Positions 11,999-26,110 of a stretch of 64,000 nucleotides of DNA are shown here, piece after piece. A model generated the notes under the pieces. The model did not search any database. It was not told where the DNA came from and was given only the letters and a program-made list of their open reading frames with translations. Each line of letters starts with the position of its first letter. Position 1 is the stretch's first letter. The DNA lies in the NCBI GenBank assembly GCA_036785705.1, contig JAWUZG010000016.1, positions 1,302,001-1,366,000 on the forward strand, given 5' to 3'. The translations under genes were made by a program, and so were the position numbers. This DNA comes from Acanthornis magna. Lineage: Eukaryota; Chordata; Aves; Passeriformes; Acanthizidae.

Positions 11999-14900
11999 GC
12001 ATCACAGAGCACCTGAAAGAACAGGTGTTTCCCCACCCAAAACCCCATTTCTTTCAGAAAAGGCTTATTGGGAGAGACTTTTCTTTGTGTTTCCCACAGC
12101 AGCCTTCTGTTCTACCAAGCGGTGGATCCACTGGTGGCTCACCCATGCAACCCCATACTGAACCCATTCCTTGGGTGTTGTTGGGACAGTGCCACACAGG
12201 TAGAATTTTCCTGGCTGTCCCACAGTGCTTCTGCAGCACTACAGTCCACAGCGTTTTATTTCAGGGTGTCCAAGTGGAGCTTAAGTGGTGCACGTGCCTT
12301 CTGCTGCTGCTCTGTTTTGGAACAATGCTACTTTCTGTGAAAAACGGAAAGGATGCCTTTGTAAAAGTCCCTGTGCTAAAATTCTGCTTTGAGCTGTTGC
12401 TCTGCAAATAGCTTCCTTTGTTTTAGTGGGGAAAGCCCAGCTGTAAATAAAAGAAGAATCTAGCTGCTCATTTTTACTTTTTGGTGCTGGATAGGTCTCC
12501 ATTTTGCGGAAGAGCTGGAAAGGTAAAAATGTGTACAAAAGGATGGCCAATTTATGCCCTAGATTTTAAAGCAGAATAGCTCATTGATCTTGTCTGGTAG
12601 ATTTGCTTAAAATTCAGTGGTACAATATGTCTTAGAGCCTGAAGAGACGAGTGAGGATCTGTATAGCTTGCGTGAGCTGAGGAGAAAAAGAAAAAATCTC
12701 CCATTACTGTATAGAGTGGTTGTCTTTTCAATTATGGATGAAAAGATGAGTATGACCCTGAGGGGTTGGATTCAAACACAATGCAAGGGGGGAAGAGCCC
12801 TAAAAACAAGCAAAATCTTTACTAAGGGATGATTAAAAGGGAACATAAATGTCTGGAAGTGTTTTGAAGAAGGAAGTGCAATGGAATGGGGGGAAATGGT
12901 TATGGTGGAATACGGAGTAATAGTATTAAATTAACAAAAGGAAAAGGTCTGTTGAATATCAATAGACTCCTTTCTGTTTTCCTGTGGCATCATCTCCCAA
13001 GGGAAGCTGCAGGAGCTCCATCATTTGAGTCCTGGCAAATGACTTGGGACAAACCACAAGAAAGTGCGGTTTAAGGCACATTACTGTGATGTGCCGGGAT
13101 GGAGCTACTGACCTAGTGGCTCATTTCTCCCACCCCCCTTCCCTGGGATGCTACAGTATTAATGAAAACAAGGGGGGGAAAAAGAAAAAAGAAGACACTA
13201 GGGGTGGAGTGGAGCTCCTGTTATACACAAGTGGCAGTGCTGCAGCAGCAGAAAGAAGCGGCTGAAAACAGAAAGCAGAAAGAAAATGTGTCCAAACAGA
13301 TCAAGAGGACTGGTGATGGGGGAGGGAGATACACAGAGTAACTAAATTGCATGAGGAGTGAGAATGGGACAGGTGAATGGGCTGGCCAGGGGCAGGCAGT
13401 GTCCCTGGGCAGGGATCAGAAGAGCCACATAAAGGCACTTGTGCCTTGGCAAGATTTCCTCTGCAAAGGACTGCTTTTGGACACTGTATTCTGTCACAGG
13501 AAAATGTGTTCCTAGTGATTAATAGAGCAAGTGGCTCTTGCAGAATACAGTCAGAGAATAGGGAGCATCAGGCAGGGCAGGAGGTGCCACTTGCACCTTC
13601 CCAGGCCACTTATTCCACATCTCCCATCAAGTGGCAGAACTAGATGAAACACCAAGGGAACTGCTGCTGCTGTGGAGTCCAGCTGTTTGGAGAAGCCAGC
13701 CTGAAAAGGGAAGGGGAAAGGGGGATATGGAAGATTGGATCGGTGTAGGAAAAGGCCTGGATCTGTATTGTGGCAGTGAAAGGAAGAAGCTCAGCTGAAG
13801 TAAGAATAAGAGCTTACAACAGCTTCCTTTGAAAGGAAGGTCCATGTGTGCTTAGTAATGCTGATCATGTCCATTTTGCACCTATATCTCAATTACCCAA
13901 TTTCAGGGCCTCAAATATATCTTGAGGCATTCCTTGGCTAAGCCCCACATTACCTTGGTGCTGTAGAGGACACTGGCCTATTTCAAGTGAAGGGAATGCA
14001 AGATAAAAGGTGCATATTGTTCAAGTAAGGCCATGAAACATCAGATCTGGAATCACAAATGCTGCTCTTGAGCTCCCAGGCTGTTGTTCAAAGTTCATAT
14101 CTGGTCTTGAATCCCTGTTTACCCATGAACTTTATGAACATGCACCATTGACACTGCTTAAAGCTAAGCATGAGTTCTGAAGGGTTTCTTGAACAGAGTA
14201 CCTGACTACATTATGGCATAAGATATTCCACCCAGACACTCAATGATTATTTTCAATGAAAAAAAAAAAATCCTTTTCCAGTGAAGCCCCTCAGAACTAA
14301 ATTAGAATGACCTGGAGCTGTTTGGGTTTTGAGGGAAGGCACTGTTAGGAATCTGACCATTTTGTTTTCCTGAAAATTCCACTGAAGCCTTTAATGCTGC
14401 TCAGAATCACTTGTCTGCAAGAGCAGGGGTCAGAGGAGGCGCTAAGGGAAAAGGCAACTGAACACAGTTTCTCTTCTGTCCTGAGACGAACCTTAAATAT
14501 AAACATACATTTTGTTGTAGAAGTGTGTCCAAGGGCTGAAGAATAAATTCACTCACAAAATCAAGAATTCATTGTTTTAAAAGTAAAATAAAATAAAATA
14601 GTCATAGGGAAAATTGCCCCTCATCAGAACAGTAGAGAAAATGAATTTAATTTCTGTAATATAAGACAACAATGATTATTAAGTTTCATGAAAAAAAAAT
14701 TCAACCACCTTATGAGCAGGCTATAAATGCTAAGTACATTGTGTCAAAAATTAACATATGAACTTCAAATTTGTGCACCAATTCAAAATCTGATTTAACA
14801 AACGGCTGTTATTAAAGTCAATCGGTGAGAATTCCATTATAAAAATAAATGAAATCTTGACTCTACATGAAATAAATATTTTTTTCAAAGACTAAGCAGA

Positions 14901-16024
14901 ATGCATTAACTTAACATGCAATGATCTAAATTATGTATTAAACTCAATCATTTTTATTATTACTTTTCAATTAAGGTGACATGATTAACTCCATTCTTAT
15001 TAGTCTCAGTTCCAATTCTAACTGCATCTCAACTTTGGTATTTTCTTGGGGAGAATTTGTTCACAGAGTTTTGGTAAACTAGTCTATTCTCCAGAATTCT
15101 ACCAAGAGATGTGTTTTGTGAAGAATAAAATTTTTAACAGGCATGTGAGAAAAGTGATGCCTTCCATCAGCTTTGGTAGCCTTTTGAATGGAAGAGTGTG
15201 AGCACCAAGGTTCAAAAACTCAGTTTTTTGTTCTCATCCAGGTTGATCTCATGGCTGTGTTTTGAAATTAACACTTTGTTTTTACACTTTTTCTTCCTTA
15301 ATATTCACCAAAGATGTGACCCAGTTTGAAATGCAGAAGCTCCTTCTAACATGCCATGGACTCTGAATCAGGTTCACTCACCCCAGCAAAGGAGATTTCA
15401 TTAATGGTAGCATCTGCAGGCATTGGAGTAATTCATTGAGTCAATGCAGCAAGCTATTTCAAAAATATTATTTTCTTATAACACCATCTTTGTGCATATG
15501 GAAATCAAAATTAATGGCTCGGATTTTGAAGTAATTTATCTGTGTGGGTTTTTCATCTTGAAGCGTTCATCATTCTTCACATATTCCTTTTTCTGGTGTA
15601 ATTTCTCACAGCCAGAAGTTGTCATCAGCATTTATAAATTTTATAATGCTAGCAAGATGTGAAACTTCCTTGGGAATGTGTTTTTAGTCCTAGCTAGTGA
15701 TGAAAGAAGACTTCACTAGCACAGTGCCTCCCTAGGTGTTTTCAGTAACCGAAAATGGGGCTCACAAATTTTTTGAAAGATGTAGTATGCCCATCCTGAA
15801 AAACAAACACAAAAATCAGAAAAGTTAGACTGATCTATTCTCATTTGCACTGGGGGACCTTCGCTGGATTCCTTGGAAAAGCTTTGAACTTTGGTTTGAA
15901 TGAGGACTGTCTGATGCAATCCCTGCTCACACTCAGAGCTCCTATCAATAAACCACCAACACTGACCCAAAATCCAAGCTTTCATTGACTGAGTGTGGTG
16001 TTTGCACCCCATGCTTATCTTCTT
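11999..16024. other. non-coding DNA, no gene recognised
   Basis: About 4 kb without a recognisable gene. Small simple-sequence items are an A10 run near 14261-14270 and a short (AAAAT)n run at 14584-14600. Open frames of 60-110 codons (for example 13377-13643 + and 15716-16051 -) have no known motifs. The sequence just ahead of 16025 may be the body of the CR1 fragment that follows, but I cannot align it. Confidence 0.55.
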
Positions 16025-16084
16025 GGAAGGTCTTCTTCCAGCCCAAACCATTCTGGGATTCTATGATTCTATGATTCTATGATA
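16025..16084 (+). mobile_element. CR1 LINE, short 3' end
   Basis: The + strand reads a CR1 3' terminus: GAAGGTCTTCTTCCAGCCC, AAACCATTCTGGGATTC, then tandem ATTCTATG octamers from 16057. This octamer tail is diagnostic of CR1 non-LTR retrotransposons, which prime on short repeats rather than poly(A). The copy is severely 5'-truncated, as most CR1 copies are. Its left limit is unclear and could extend toward 15850. No coding sequence is retained. Confidence 0.85.
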
Positions 16085-19000
16085 TTGTGTCTCTGCCTCA
16101 GCAAAAGCTTTTTGTTTATTCATTTGATGAATTTCTTTGAGTTTAAAGAAAGAAATTAATTTCACTTATTTCTTTATGTGATCATTAGAAAAGCTTTTAA
16201 TGAACATAGTAAAACCCAACTAATTATCACAATGGCATTTAACTCTAAATAAAATTGACAGGATGCAAGAATATGATACATATAATTTTGCACAGTTTAT
16301 TAAAACACATTTATCACTTTTTTTCTCCTAAAGTAACCTGATCATATTATTCTATGATAATTTAGCTAATATTTTTTCTGTGCATTTAATATTTAAGTGG
16401 CTTTTACTGATATTAAAGTCATAATGCATTTTATGGAAATTACTTTGCATTCTAATTACTTTTCTTGGTGAGGAATGGTAAATAGAATTATCTCGTTATG
16501 CTTGTTGTAGATGAAAGCAAAGAAATATTTAATGAGAAGAGACTGCTAAAATAAAAAAAATCCATATTCAGACTTTTTTTTCCAATAAGTCCATTTTGCC
16601 ATCAATTCAGAGACACACAGCTCCCAGAACCAAAGCAGGAACCAACCGTGTACGTGAACAACAAAAGGCTCTGAATGGCAAGTTGGATGCTTTTAACATC
16701 AGTAGCTCCCTTTTTTCTATGCTCTGCCTGCCCAAACCTAAGCTGAGGAGAGTTGGGAGGAAGACAATGTGCTACCATAAGAAAGCAAAAAACACAAAAA
16801 ACCGTGTCCTTGAGCCCGAGCTGCCCCATGCTTTTAGTAAATGAAGCTACTGTTGGAAAGCCATAAATTGTACCTACAGAAATGGAGAGGTCAAGGCCTG
16901 TGTAAAAGTTAACCCCTTGTCCTTTTTTTTTCCCCAGTTCTTTATATGAAATATTCTTATTCACTGGAAAAATAGAGGAATTAATTGTGAAGGAATCAAG
17001 TTTTCATGCCAACTCTTCTCTCAGTTTCTCCGCTGAAGTCCAAGTGGAGTCACAAATAAGGCTGGATTACTGTCTACGAAAACAAAAAGGGAATTTTTTT
17101 GTATGAACCTTTATAAAGATGAAGATGTGTTTGAGGGCTATCTGAATGGGGCCTCTTGTCTTTCATAAGCCATCTTTTGGGGGATGTGAGATGGAGTCTG
17201 GCTCCAGGGAAATCATACTTCACTGGCCACTCTGGGTCCGGATATCTCTCTGAAAATCAAAATGTGCCATGGTTCTTATTTAGTTTGCATGACTTTGTAA
17301 CATCCGAAGAGCCACCACCAGAGCAGCAGAATGGAAAGTGACAGCAGAGTATGAAGCAGAATTAGTCAGAAAAGGAGGAATAAGTGAATAGAACACCAAC
17401 AAATGAAGTTCCAGGTGTTGTTTCTGTAAGGATCCACAAATTTCTCTGGATTGGCATTTTTCTTGAGGCCTTTCTTTTGCACTGGTGCAGGGTTCCCTTG
17501 CACCCACCGAGACCCACACATGGCAGCAACAGTTGTGCCACAAGTAATGCATTTATGGGTGGTAATAATTGCAGAGGTTTCACCACCCACTGACCATGGA
17601 AATTGGACAAAACAATGAGCTCCAGGTGCCTTTTACCCAATTATTGACACAGGTCTCTTAACATGACTTTTTTGCTTGACTGAAGCAGTGCTTCCCTCAG
17701 AGCTAGAGAGAGCTTCAAAGCCAGACCCCTGCGGTGGGTGCAGGTTTGGGTGTTTCTGACCAGTTCAGCTCCCTGTTCACCTCCTGGGCCGTGCAGGGAG
17801 GACAGGGACACTTTTCTGGTCAGGCTGTCGTGTCCTGAAGGAAGCTCCTCCTGGGGACATGGATTTTTCCAGCCTGGTGTGTGAGAAGCAGCACAAAAAA
17901 GGGTGTCCCTCATGGAAGGACATCTCTGAGGCTTTCATTTAGTTTAAAGAGATCATCGTGTTTCTCCTCCACATGCTCTTAACTGGAAGAGTCAATATTT
18001 TCTGTTTGCATTTCCAAACTCACCAGCAGCACAAATATTGTAAGATTATTGTTGCTCGTACTTATTTTACTTTCAGCCTTCCTGTTCTGGTAACTTTGGA
18101 GCATCAGGCATTAAAGGTAAGTGGATGGAAAATGTAGAATCAAGCTTTAACTCACATTGAAATTTCAAATTCAATTTAATTGAAACATTCTGTGAATTTC
18201 TGTCTACACTAATCAAATTTTTCTGTTTGGGGAGGGAGACTAGAAATTTCTGTGAATAATGCCTATTTCACAATTTTATAAGTTTTCCTTCCACTAGAAA
18301 TGACCTTTAAACAAACTGATTCTAATTTACTTTTCAGCTCACTTCTTTCTCTTTTTTGAATAGCAAGCAAAACAAGCAGAAGACTCCTTTAGTCCCGTCA
18401 TCACTGAAAACTTTACTGTAAACTCTAATGCAGTAGTCCAATCTACTAAGCTATTTATTCCTTTTTAGCCAAAACATCTTCTTCAACATCTACCATAGTT
18501 CTGCAAACAATAATTGCAATAATATTTCACCATTGTATTAAGGATCAGGTTATCTGTGTAGAATATTTAGAAAGGTCATGTCTCATATATAACATATAGG
18601 CAAAAATAAAACGACCAGCGAATGTCATTGATATTTATTGCAAATGCTCTATAACATTCCGAGTTTGCCATGAACATTTCTCCCTGTAATAGAACATGCT
18701 TCTAAAATGGATTAAATCCTGATTTGATTTTAGTACTCTACGTATTACAAATGCATTTAATTTTAAGTGACAAAATAAAATGTAGCATATGACATCCTAA
18801 TCTGATGTATAGCAGTTTCACCAGCAATTCCCTGTGAGATACATCTTTTTTTAGTAAAAACGTTAGTGTTGCTTGAGTTAGCTCAACAGGGCTGTGTGTT
18901 TGAGCAGCATCACACTTCAGTTTCTTCTCTAAACCAAATATTGCCAAAACTGAAGGGATCTCAGCAGGAGGGACAAAAGCAAGTCAAAGGAGGTTTATTT

Positions 19001-20660
19001 GCTTTACTAGGCACAAAGAGCACTCCCTGTTGCTGTGCTCAAGCTTATTTGAACAGACAGAGAAACCAAATGCATGCAGGACTTTTGAAGGTCCACAGGA
19101 AGATTTGCTATTGGATTTTAAAGACTCAGGATGAGCACAGAGAGAACAAACGTGATGTCTGTGTGTGTGTCAAAGGCACAGTCTTGTTTTGGAGGTCACT
19201 GGGTGTCTCGCTGATGGGAAACAAATAAATGAGTAATAACATTAACTGAATGATTGGGTTATGGGCATTATTTTCTCCAGAATCCTTCGGAGGCTTCAAT
19301 GTGTTGACTTCAGCAAGGCAAAATCCTCTCAGGGCATCATGACCATTACGACCTCTCTTCTTTCAAATTACGTTAGTTCTGAAGAACAATTATGGAAATT
19401 AACTTATTAGTGCAAATTGATACATGATGCTGGGCCAGCAGAATTGACTGTTCTATATTATTTTATTTATTTAGGCTGCAGTACGAGTTATAGTGCAATA
19501 AACAGAGACTGACTCTATCATTAATGTAGAGGGATATTTAAGTTATGGGTATAACTAGAAATTCATTTATGTGAAATTTACCTCAGAAACATCAAAGAAT
19601 ATTCTAGTATTATCTGCAATTTGCCATGGTTGAAAAATGAAAGAAAGGTCTTCCACAACACAAAGCCTAAGAATGCAGAAATTACATTTGTTCTTTGAGC
19701 ATCAGTGTGAAATCCTGTTTCTTTAAAATAATTTGTCCCATCCTACAAGAATAACATATTTTTTTCTCTTGCATATTTGCTCATGCCTTCCCTCATTCAC
19801 CTCCCTTCCACCACATTTTGTGGTGGGGAGTGCAAATTGGACATAAAATTGACGACACAGATCTCGGAGGGAGGAAGCTGACAAAACAAGTGTGGGCAAA
19901 GGTGCTGTCCTGAGGCTGCTGGTGGTGCTGAGACTTCATCAATGTCCCATGAGGACCTTGTGGAGACCTCCTCATGCAAAGGCAGGACATGTCCCATCTG
20001 CCCAGCCACAGGGAAACCCCTCATTTCTCCAGGAGGGCAGTAGGGAAACCTCTGCAAGTGCCAAACCCCACAGAGGAAAGCCCACGTGCACAAACACCCC
20101 CCTCGGATGAGCGTGACCCAAAATCCCAGAGGAGCTCGCAGACACAATGGGTCACTCACTGCTGTTGTGCCATCTACCACAAAATCTGGGAGGAAAATTT
20201 GAAGCAGAATAAAGCTCTCGATGTGGCCAGCTGCATTCAGATGCAAATTTTTGTCTGTAAAGCTCAAGATTATCACACTGCCATGGGACCACAATGACCT
20301 GTCCCGAGCCTCATATAGGACACCTCAAATCAGCTTTGCCACCAGCCGTGCCAGGCGGGCACTGAGCCCTTCTAATCTGGCCTCTATTGCTCCAATTAAC
20401 TGGGGACAGCCCCCGAGGCTTTAGTGTGTTTACATCGACGGTGTGACAAACCATCACACATAATGAGGAGAAAAATAAAATTCAGTGTGTGTTTATACGG
20501 AAGCTAATTTTCCCAGGAAAAACTAAAGAGAGTTTTTTCAGCTTCCTTCATACTACTGCATGGAAGTACAGTAGCAGCAGTGGTAAAGCAAATTTTAATT
20601 ATATGCCCGAATGTCACAGTTAAATCTCAGACAAGTTTTTACAATGGCAACATTTTGATC
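16085..20660. other. non-coding DNA, no gene recognised
   Basis: AT-rich sequence (very AT-rich at 16100-16580 and 18120-18860), with a GC-richer section at 17640-17930 and another at 19790-20420. Frames such as 16602-16964 (-), 18866-19228 (+) and 19797-20294 (-) are over 100 codons but show no family signature, and each overlaps a frame on the other strand. The part at 20290-20480 carries several CpGs and could be a conserved element. Confidence 0.5.
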
Positions 20661-20681
20661 TTTTTTTCTTTCTTTTTTTTT
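20661..20681. repeat. T-rich pyrimidine tract
   Basis: A run of T broken only by C (TTTTTTTCTTTCTTTTTTTTT). A second T9-10 run follows near 20713. No splice acceptor or gene is attached, so I treat this as simple sequence. Confidence 0.8.
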
Positions 20682-23600
20682 GACCCTAGAGATTACAATC
20701 AAAAGCCTTCTTATTTTTTTTTTCACATTAAAACCTTCAAACTTTAACGTTAAATCTTATCTGCAAACTGACAAAGCCTGTGATTCAAAAAGAAAAAGGG
20801 AGATAACAAATAGACTGTGCAAGGAAAAAAAAATTTAAGTTTAAAAATAATTAATTATATTTAAATTTTTTTGTATTTGTATCTATCATGGTGCATTTGG
20901 GGGAAGTCTAGCTCTTTGCAATTTTACCTTACTATCTGTCCAATGACACCTGGCTTTGCAGCTCTCACTGGTTGTTGAGTTTGGGTGGAAAAATGCTCTG
21001 TGAAAGCTCATTTTCCTCTGCCTGTTTCAAAGGTACTTGGGAGAAAGAGAAGAATTCCTAAGAAGGGCTGGCTGTACCAACTTCCCAAGCAACCTGTGCA
21101 GCTGGGGCAGTGAAAAAGATCAGACAACTGGGCCCTGCATGTGTGCATCAGGATTAAACCAGAAGTCTCCAGAGCAAAACCAAAGCACAAAGGAGCCAGG
21201 GGCTGCTGGTTCGAGGTACAGCAGATTCAGAGCTTTAGAGCACGAGGCAGAGATGAGAAATGGCCTCTGGCTGGGAAGATACCCAGTGGGTTAAAAGATG
21301 GGGTGGATTGCATAATACAGACATGAAAAGGCTCGGAGGTCTGGAGCAGTTCCTGGAAAGCAGAGCGCAGCTGCTCAGTGCCATGTCTGGGCAGCAGTGC
21401 CCCTGGGTGCCCCAGCTGTCCCACGGGGCTGGCACAGGACAGGGATCGCTGTGCCCAAGGCCATGCCCAGTCCTGGGGCAGATGGGCAAGGCACAGACAG
21501 GAGGGCGTGAGGAACAGTCTGGAGCTCAGGAAATACTCCCCTCAAAACAGGCTCCTTCCATACAATCTGCTTATATAAATACCCAGTGCGTGGCACCTCC
21601 TCTTTGCTGCTTCTATTTTTTTGTGCCAAGCTCACAGATTTAGCTTAATAATTCACCCACTAGCCCCACTGAGGCATTTCAGCTGTCACAGGGATCCCTT
21701 CTGCTTGCTTGGGAGGGGCATGGGAGGGAAAGCATTTCACCCTGGTCAAAAGCTGCACAAAGCGTGGTGCTCTGAGCCCTCACACCCAAACAGGGGAATG
21801 CAGAAGCGATAGGAACTCTGAGCATTGCTATTGTGCAGCTCTCACTTCTGTCTGTTTTGTCATGGCAAAGGAAATATAAGGGTAATGGTAACCATAACTC
21901 TTCATGAGCACTTAAACCTGAAGCTATCTTGGTGCAGCTTAAATCAAGATAATATCTGAAATTTTCCTTTCTGAACTCTTTCTTCCTAAATGGAAGCTTT
22001 CTGAATAATTTTAAACTGTCAGGAAAACGAAAAAAAGAATCACTGAACACCATGGTTCTTCCTTTCTCAATCCCGACAAATAGATGTGAGTCTGCTGACA
22101 AGGAATTCCAATGAGCTTAGATATCTGTTAAACTTGCACTTTACTCCTCCTAATATCTCAAAGATTTCTGTGCCCTCTCTGATCCTGGCTGAAACACAGC
22201 CAAGTTCCATCAAAGAAAAATAGAAGCATAAATTGAAAGTTTGCCAGGAATTCCTTGTTGTGGCCTTAAGTACAAAACTATTACAGTCTTTTCCTCTTCA
22301 AAGAGATTTCTTGCAGTTTCATAAAACTATCAGCCTCATCCACTGAAGTATGCCTTTCAAAAATCCTTGTTGCTATTGAAAGTCCATGCCATCACTTTAG
22401 TTTTATCTCAGAGTTTTCCAGAGAGGTCTATTGGTCTGTGTCCTTCCTTCGCCTGCACAGTCTGGGGCCTGACTGTTTTAACTTTAGCTGTACCACTGCA
22501 ATTCAACAAAATCTGTGGGAGAGGCATGAAATGTACAGTCTAGATTAAATTTTTTGTCTTCTTATTCCATGTAAGTATTCATTTCCCCTGAGAGTTCATT
22601 TCAGGGCCATATAATACTGACACTGTTGCATTTCCCATGCCTTTCTCTAGAACTCTACATTTTTAAGGATGTAGAAAGAGTTGGTCTCGGTTCCCCGGGA
22701 TTTTAATCACTGACCATATATCACCCTTATGGTAGTAACAAAGCAAATATGGATATAACAGGATACCAAATATGGATTAATGATCATGATCAATCATTTT
22801 CCCATTCTTACTGATGTTATATGAGCCTGTATGAGCAGATCACACAGTGATGTAGCTGCCAGCACCTCTTGCTGTGTGGAAGCAGGGAGTGTCCTCCTGA
22901 GATGGGGGAAAGAGTTGAGAAGTTGGAAAATGAGAGTTCTGACCCGAGGACCTGACACCAGTTAATGGATTTAGTACTAAATGTAAATTATTGCTAATAT
23001 AAGAAAGTGGAAGACAATTTTAGCCATTAATGAGAACAAGTATGAAGTAATTATTTCTTGTCAGTTTTAATGAGACACAGCAAAGAATATACCAATGGAT
23101 TACCACTTTATGCCCTCGTCTTCACTGGAATGATGCTCCATGTTGGAGCACAAAAGATAATACAGGACAAGATGGAAAAATAACCTAAAAATTACTGCTC
23201 TGAGAACAACCATAAAAGCCAAGTGTGGAATAAATTCAAGCTATGCAAATGTTTGGCGTTGGCTTTATTTATGCATTTTTAACACATCCAACATGATCTT
23301 GATTTGAGAAGGAACAATAACGTTATACCAAGCAATTTGTTGATAATAAGCTCTGTCTGGTTTTTGTAATTAAAAAAGTGATTAAGAAAGGCTAAGTCAT
23401 TAATGCTTGAACTGCTGCTGCTGGGATATGCACAGTGACACACAATTTATAAACTTTTGGCAGAGGGATTTATTTACTGATGCTTTTTCAAGAAACTTCT
23501 TTCTTTATGGTATTTATAGAATGTGAGAAATAATAGACTACGATTATGAGCAGAGCAGAGCAATCATCCTGATAAATGCCAGTGAATTGTAAAACTAGAC

Positions 23601-25744
23601 CCATTACATAGAGGATACAACTGCTGAATCCTCCGCTTTCTCTTTTGCACGTTCCTTAATGCAAGGAGACAGGGTCAGGTTTGGCAGGGAGTTAGGTGAG
23701 CACTGGAGAAGCCACAGCTTCTGCAGCCAAACCCTATGCTCAAGTCCTCAGTCTCAGAAAATAGCCATTTTTTCCCCAAGTTTTTTTGTTTGTTTGTCTG
23801 CTTTCCAGTTCTGAGCAAATGCAGGAACAACAGAAGGGAATGGGGCAGGCATTCTGATAGAAACTGAAGCAGAAAATATAGGACCTCCTTTCGCCCCACG
23901 TCACGGGAAGGCGCAGGCTTCCTGTGTATCTCAATACCCCAAACACAACAGAGTACTTGAGTAAAGTTTTAATGTCACATCTAGTGCATGATCTCAGCTA
24001 GGTCTCCAAACCAGTAAAACGTGTCTCACTGCTGAGTGGGATGTGTGTACCAGCCTGGCCTGTGAGTCTGTAAGAGGGAGAGGATGTGACCCCTTGCCTG
24101 TTTGTGGGATGGAAGCCAGCATCCCAAGACAGCTGCAGCAGTTTCAATGCAGAAATATTGATTCAAGAAATTATTTTCACACAGAAGACCGCTGCTCTTT
24201 GAAATTCATGTCGTTTATGACTTGCAGAAAACTCTTTCAAAATTCTTTTTTACATTTTGTCACAAGTGTCACAAGGTTCACTTTCTCAATTGCTTTATCT
24301 TTTATTGCAATGTATGAAATAAGGGTAAAAGTGTGTATTACTTTTACAAAGAGTAAACAGCCAGGGTAAAACAGACCTTTCTCTCCCTGTGGGTATTTAA
24401 GTAGATACAGATATGTGATGTATTATAGATGTTTTTATCGTGTAAAAATATCTCCCTGAGTGCATAATCAATGAAGACCAAACCTCATCTTTTTTAAAAA
24501 ACAAGGATTTTCACATCTAGTCCAGGTAGAGAGAGATTTAGGCTCAGGACTGTATTATGTTTTAACCAATGCTGTAGTTCTCTACACCTACTTTCAGAGC
24601 AACTTGGTGCAGACTTCTTCATGAACTGGAGATAAAAATTATTCTCTGCTACAGTGAAATCGATTAAGATCTATCAAACTTCAGGCAAATCACTTTCTGC
24701 TTGGTAATGCCACCTAGGAACAGCCAGAGGCTTTAAAATTTATTATGGCCCTTGCTGAGCAGCGGCATGGATCCTAGATTACTCTTGTAAAAATTATGAA
24801 ATTTTGTCAATAGAGTTCTTACATTTTCCTGTACAAAGATAGTGTGGGAGATAATGAGAGAATACCAGGAATCAAAGCTTTTGCTTTAGAAAGATTTACA
24901 GCTGCTGCTTCATACCATAAGTCAACACTGAATAATTAAAAGACTTGTAATTAAAGGCTAATTCAGTATTGATTGTGTCCTAGAGCAAGGGCCCAGTCAC
25001 TGCTCTCACCCCATCCTGTGCGAGCTTCATCAGCCACACAGCGAGAGCGCAATTACCCTGAGCAGCCTTCAGCAGTGGACGGCGTGTCCTCCATCCCATT
25101 CTCTTGGGCTCTGGGGACAGAGGGATTCTCCCACCAGGTCTTCAGTATCACACATCCCCTCAGACCACTCTGTGCTCCAAAAGACAACCTCAAGCCTGTT
25201 TTGTTTGGGAAAGTGAAGGCATGGGCTCTTCAGTCCGGTTGCGTTCTTGGCTCTCTGCTGCCTCTCTTCACGGTTCCTGTGATGGCCCATTTTGAGACGA
25301 GCACCTTTTGTGGGGTCTCTGGTTGCTGCCTCCAGTGCTCTTCATAAGCATGTTCAGAGTTGCTGTCTGATTAGAGGAATATATGGAAAATGGAGGGCCA
25401 TGGACACCTGCTTTCCAGCCTGCAGCCCCAACTGCGCCTCTGCAGCCATGAACATGATTTATCCAAACTTTCTGGAAGTGGAAGACTTCAGTTTGGTGAC
25501 ACATGCAGAGAACTTATTCATCATTGCACCAATGAACAGGGAAAGACAGTGTGTGGTAATATGGCAAAGGTGGCTGTCAAAATTCAGGAAATCCCATTTC
25601 TCTCTATGACACCTTGATGGCTCTCCAATTAAATTTCACTGGCCCTTAAGTTGTCTATCCCCACCAATCAATTGATTTTTTTTTTTCTTCCAGGATCTCA
25701 TATGCCTCCTGTATGCATCATATATCATAGAAATTAGGTAATAT
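20682..25744. other. non-coding DNA, no gene recognised
   Basis: No gene recognised. 20820-20885 is nearly pure A/T. A GC-richer section lies at 21330-21520. The section 22980-23500 looks like single-copy AT-rich DNA with an octamer ATGCAAAT at 23243-23250 and several TAAT words (see findings). Frames of 100-140 codons (21679-22101 -, 24043-24369 +, 24973-25347 +) have no recognisable domain. Confidence 0.5.
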
Positions 25745-26110
25745 TTAATATACTGGATCATAAACATTAGAGATGGAAAATCTCATTAAGCCATCAAATT
25801 CATTTCTTTGTCCATGGAAAAATGTTCCCATGTAGAATGGAATTTAATTTTTAACATATAATATGGTCAGTCCTGAAATGTTTCTTTTTTAGCTGGTATT
25901 CTGCAGAACTCATTTACTCCTTGCTATCAGGGATTTTTATGATTATCTGAATTTTCTTTTAGAAACTTTGCTCCACAGCTTTTAATTATATCCCACATTG
26001 CTCTATCTCTAGAAAATAGCATTTGCAGGTAATAATCATATACCTTCTTTCCAAGACTATTCAAATTATTAAAAGATGGGTCTTAATATGGAAACAATAC
26101 CCATTTGCAA
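25745..26110 (-). mobile_element. ancient CR1-like LINE 3' end
   Basis: Read on the + strand, the section opens with ATTAGAGATGGAAAATCTC and continues to words such as GCTCCACAGCTTTTAATTATA and CCCACATTGCTCTATCTC. This follows, in order, the reverse complement of an old CR1-family 3' region as I remember it from bird and turtle genomes. It is heavily diverged, with no intact frame, so the copy is old. The element is on the - strand, like the better preserved CR1 that starts about 740 bases further on. The limits are approximate. Confidence 0.55.

Noticed and set aside
11328..12411. Open frames of up to 358 codons on the + strand and about 214 on the - strand
   Set aside because: They exist because (TTCC)n and its complement lack stop codons in all frames; the peptides are pure SFLP or EGRK repeats with random flanks.
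16596..16964. Overlapping frames of 82 and 120 codons on opposite strands
   Set aside because: No conserved motif, no splice signals, and mutual overlap argues for chance.
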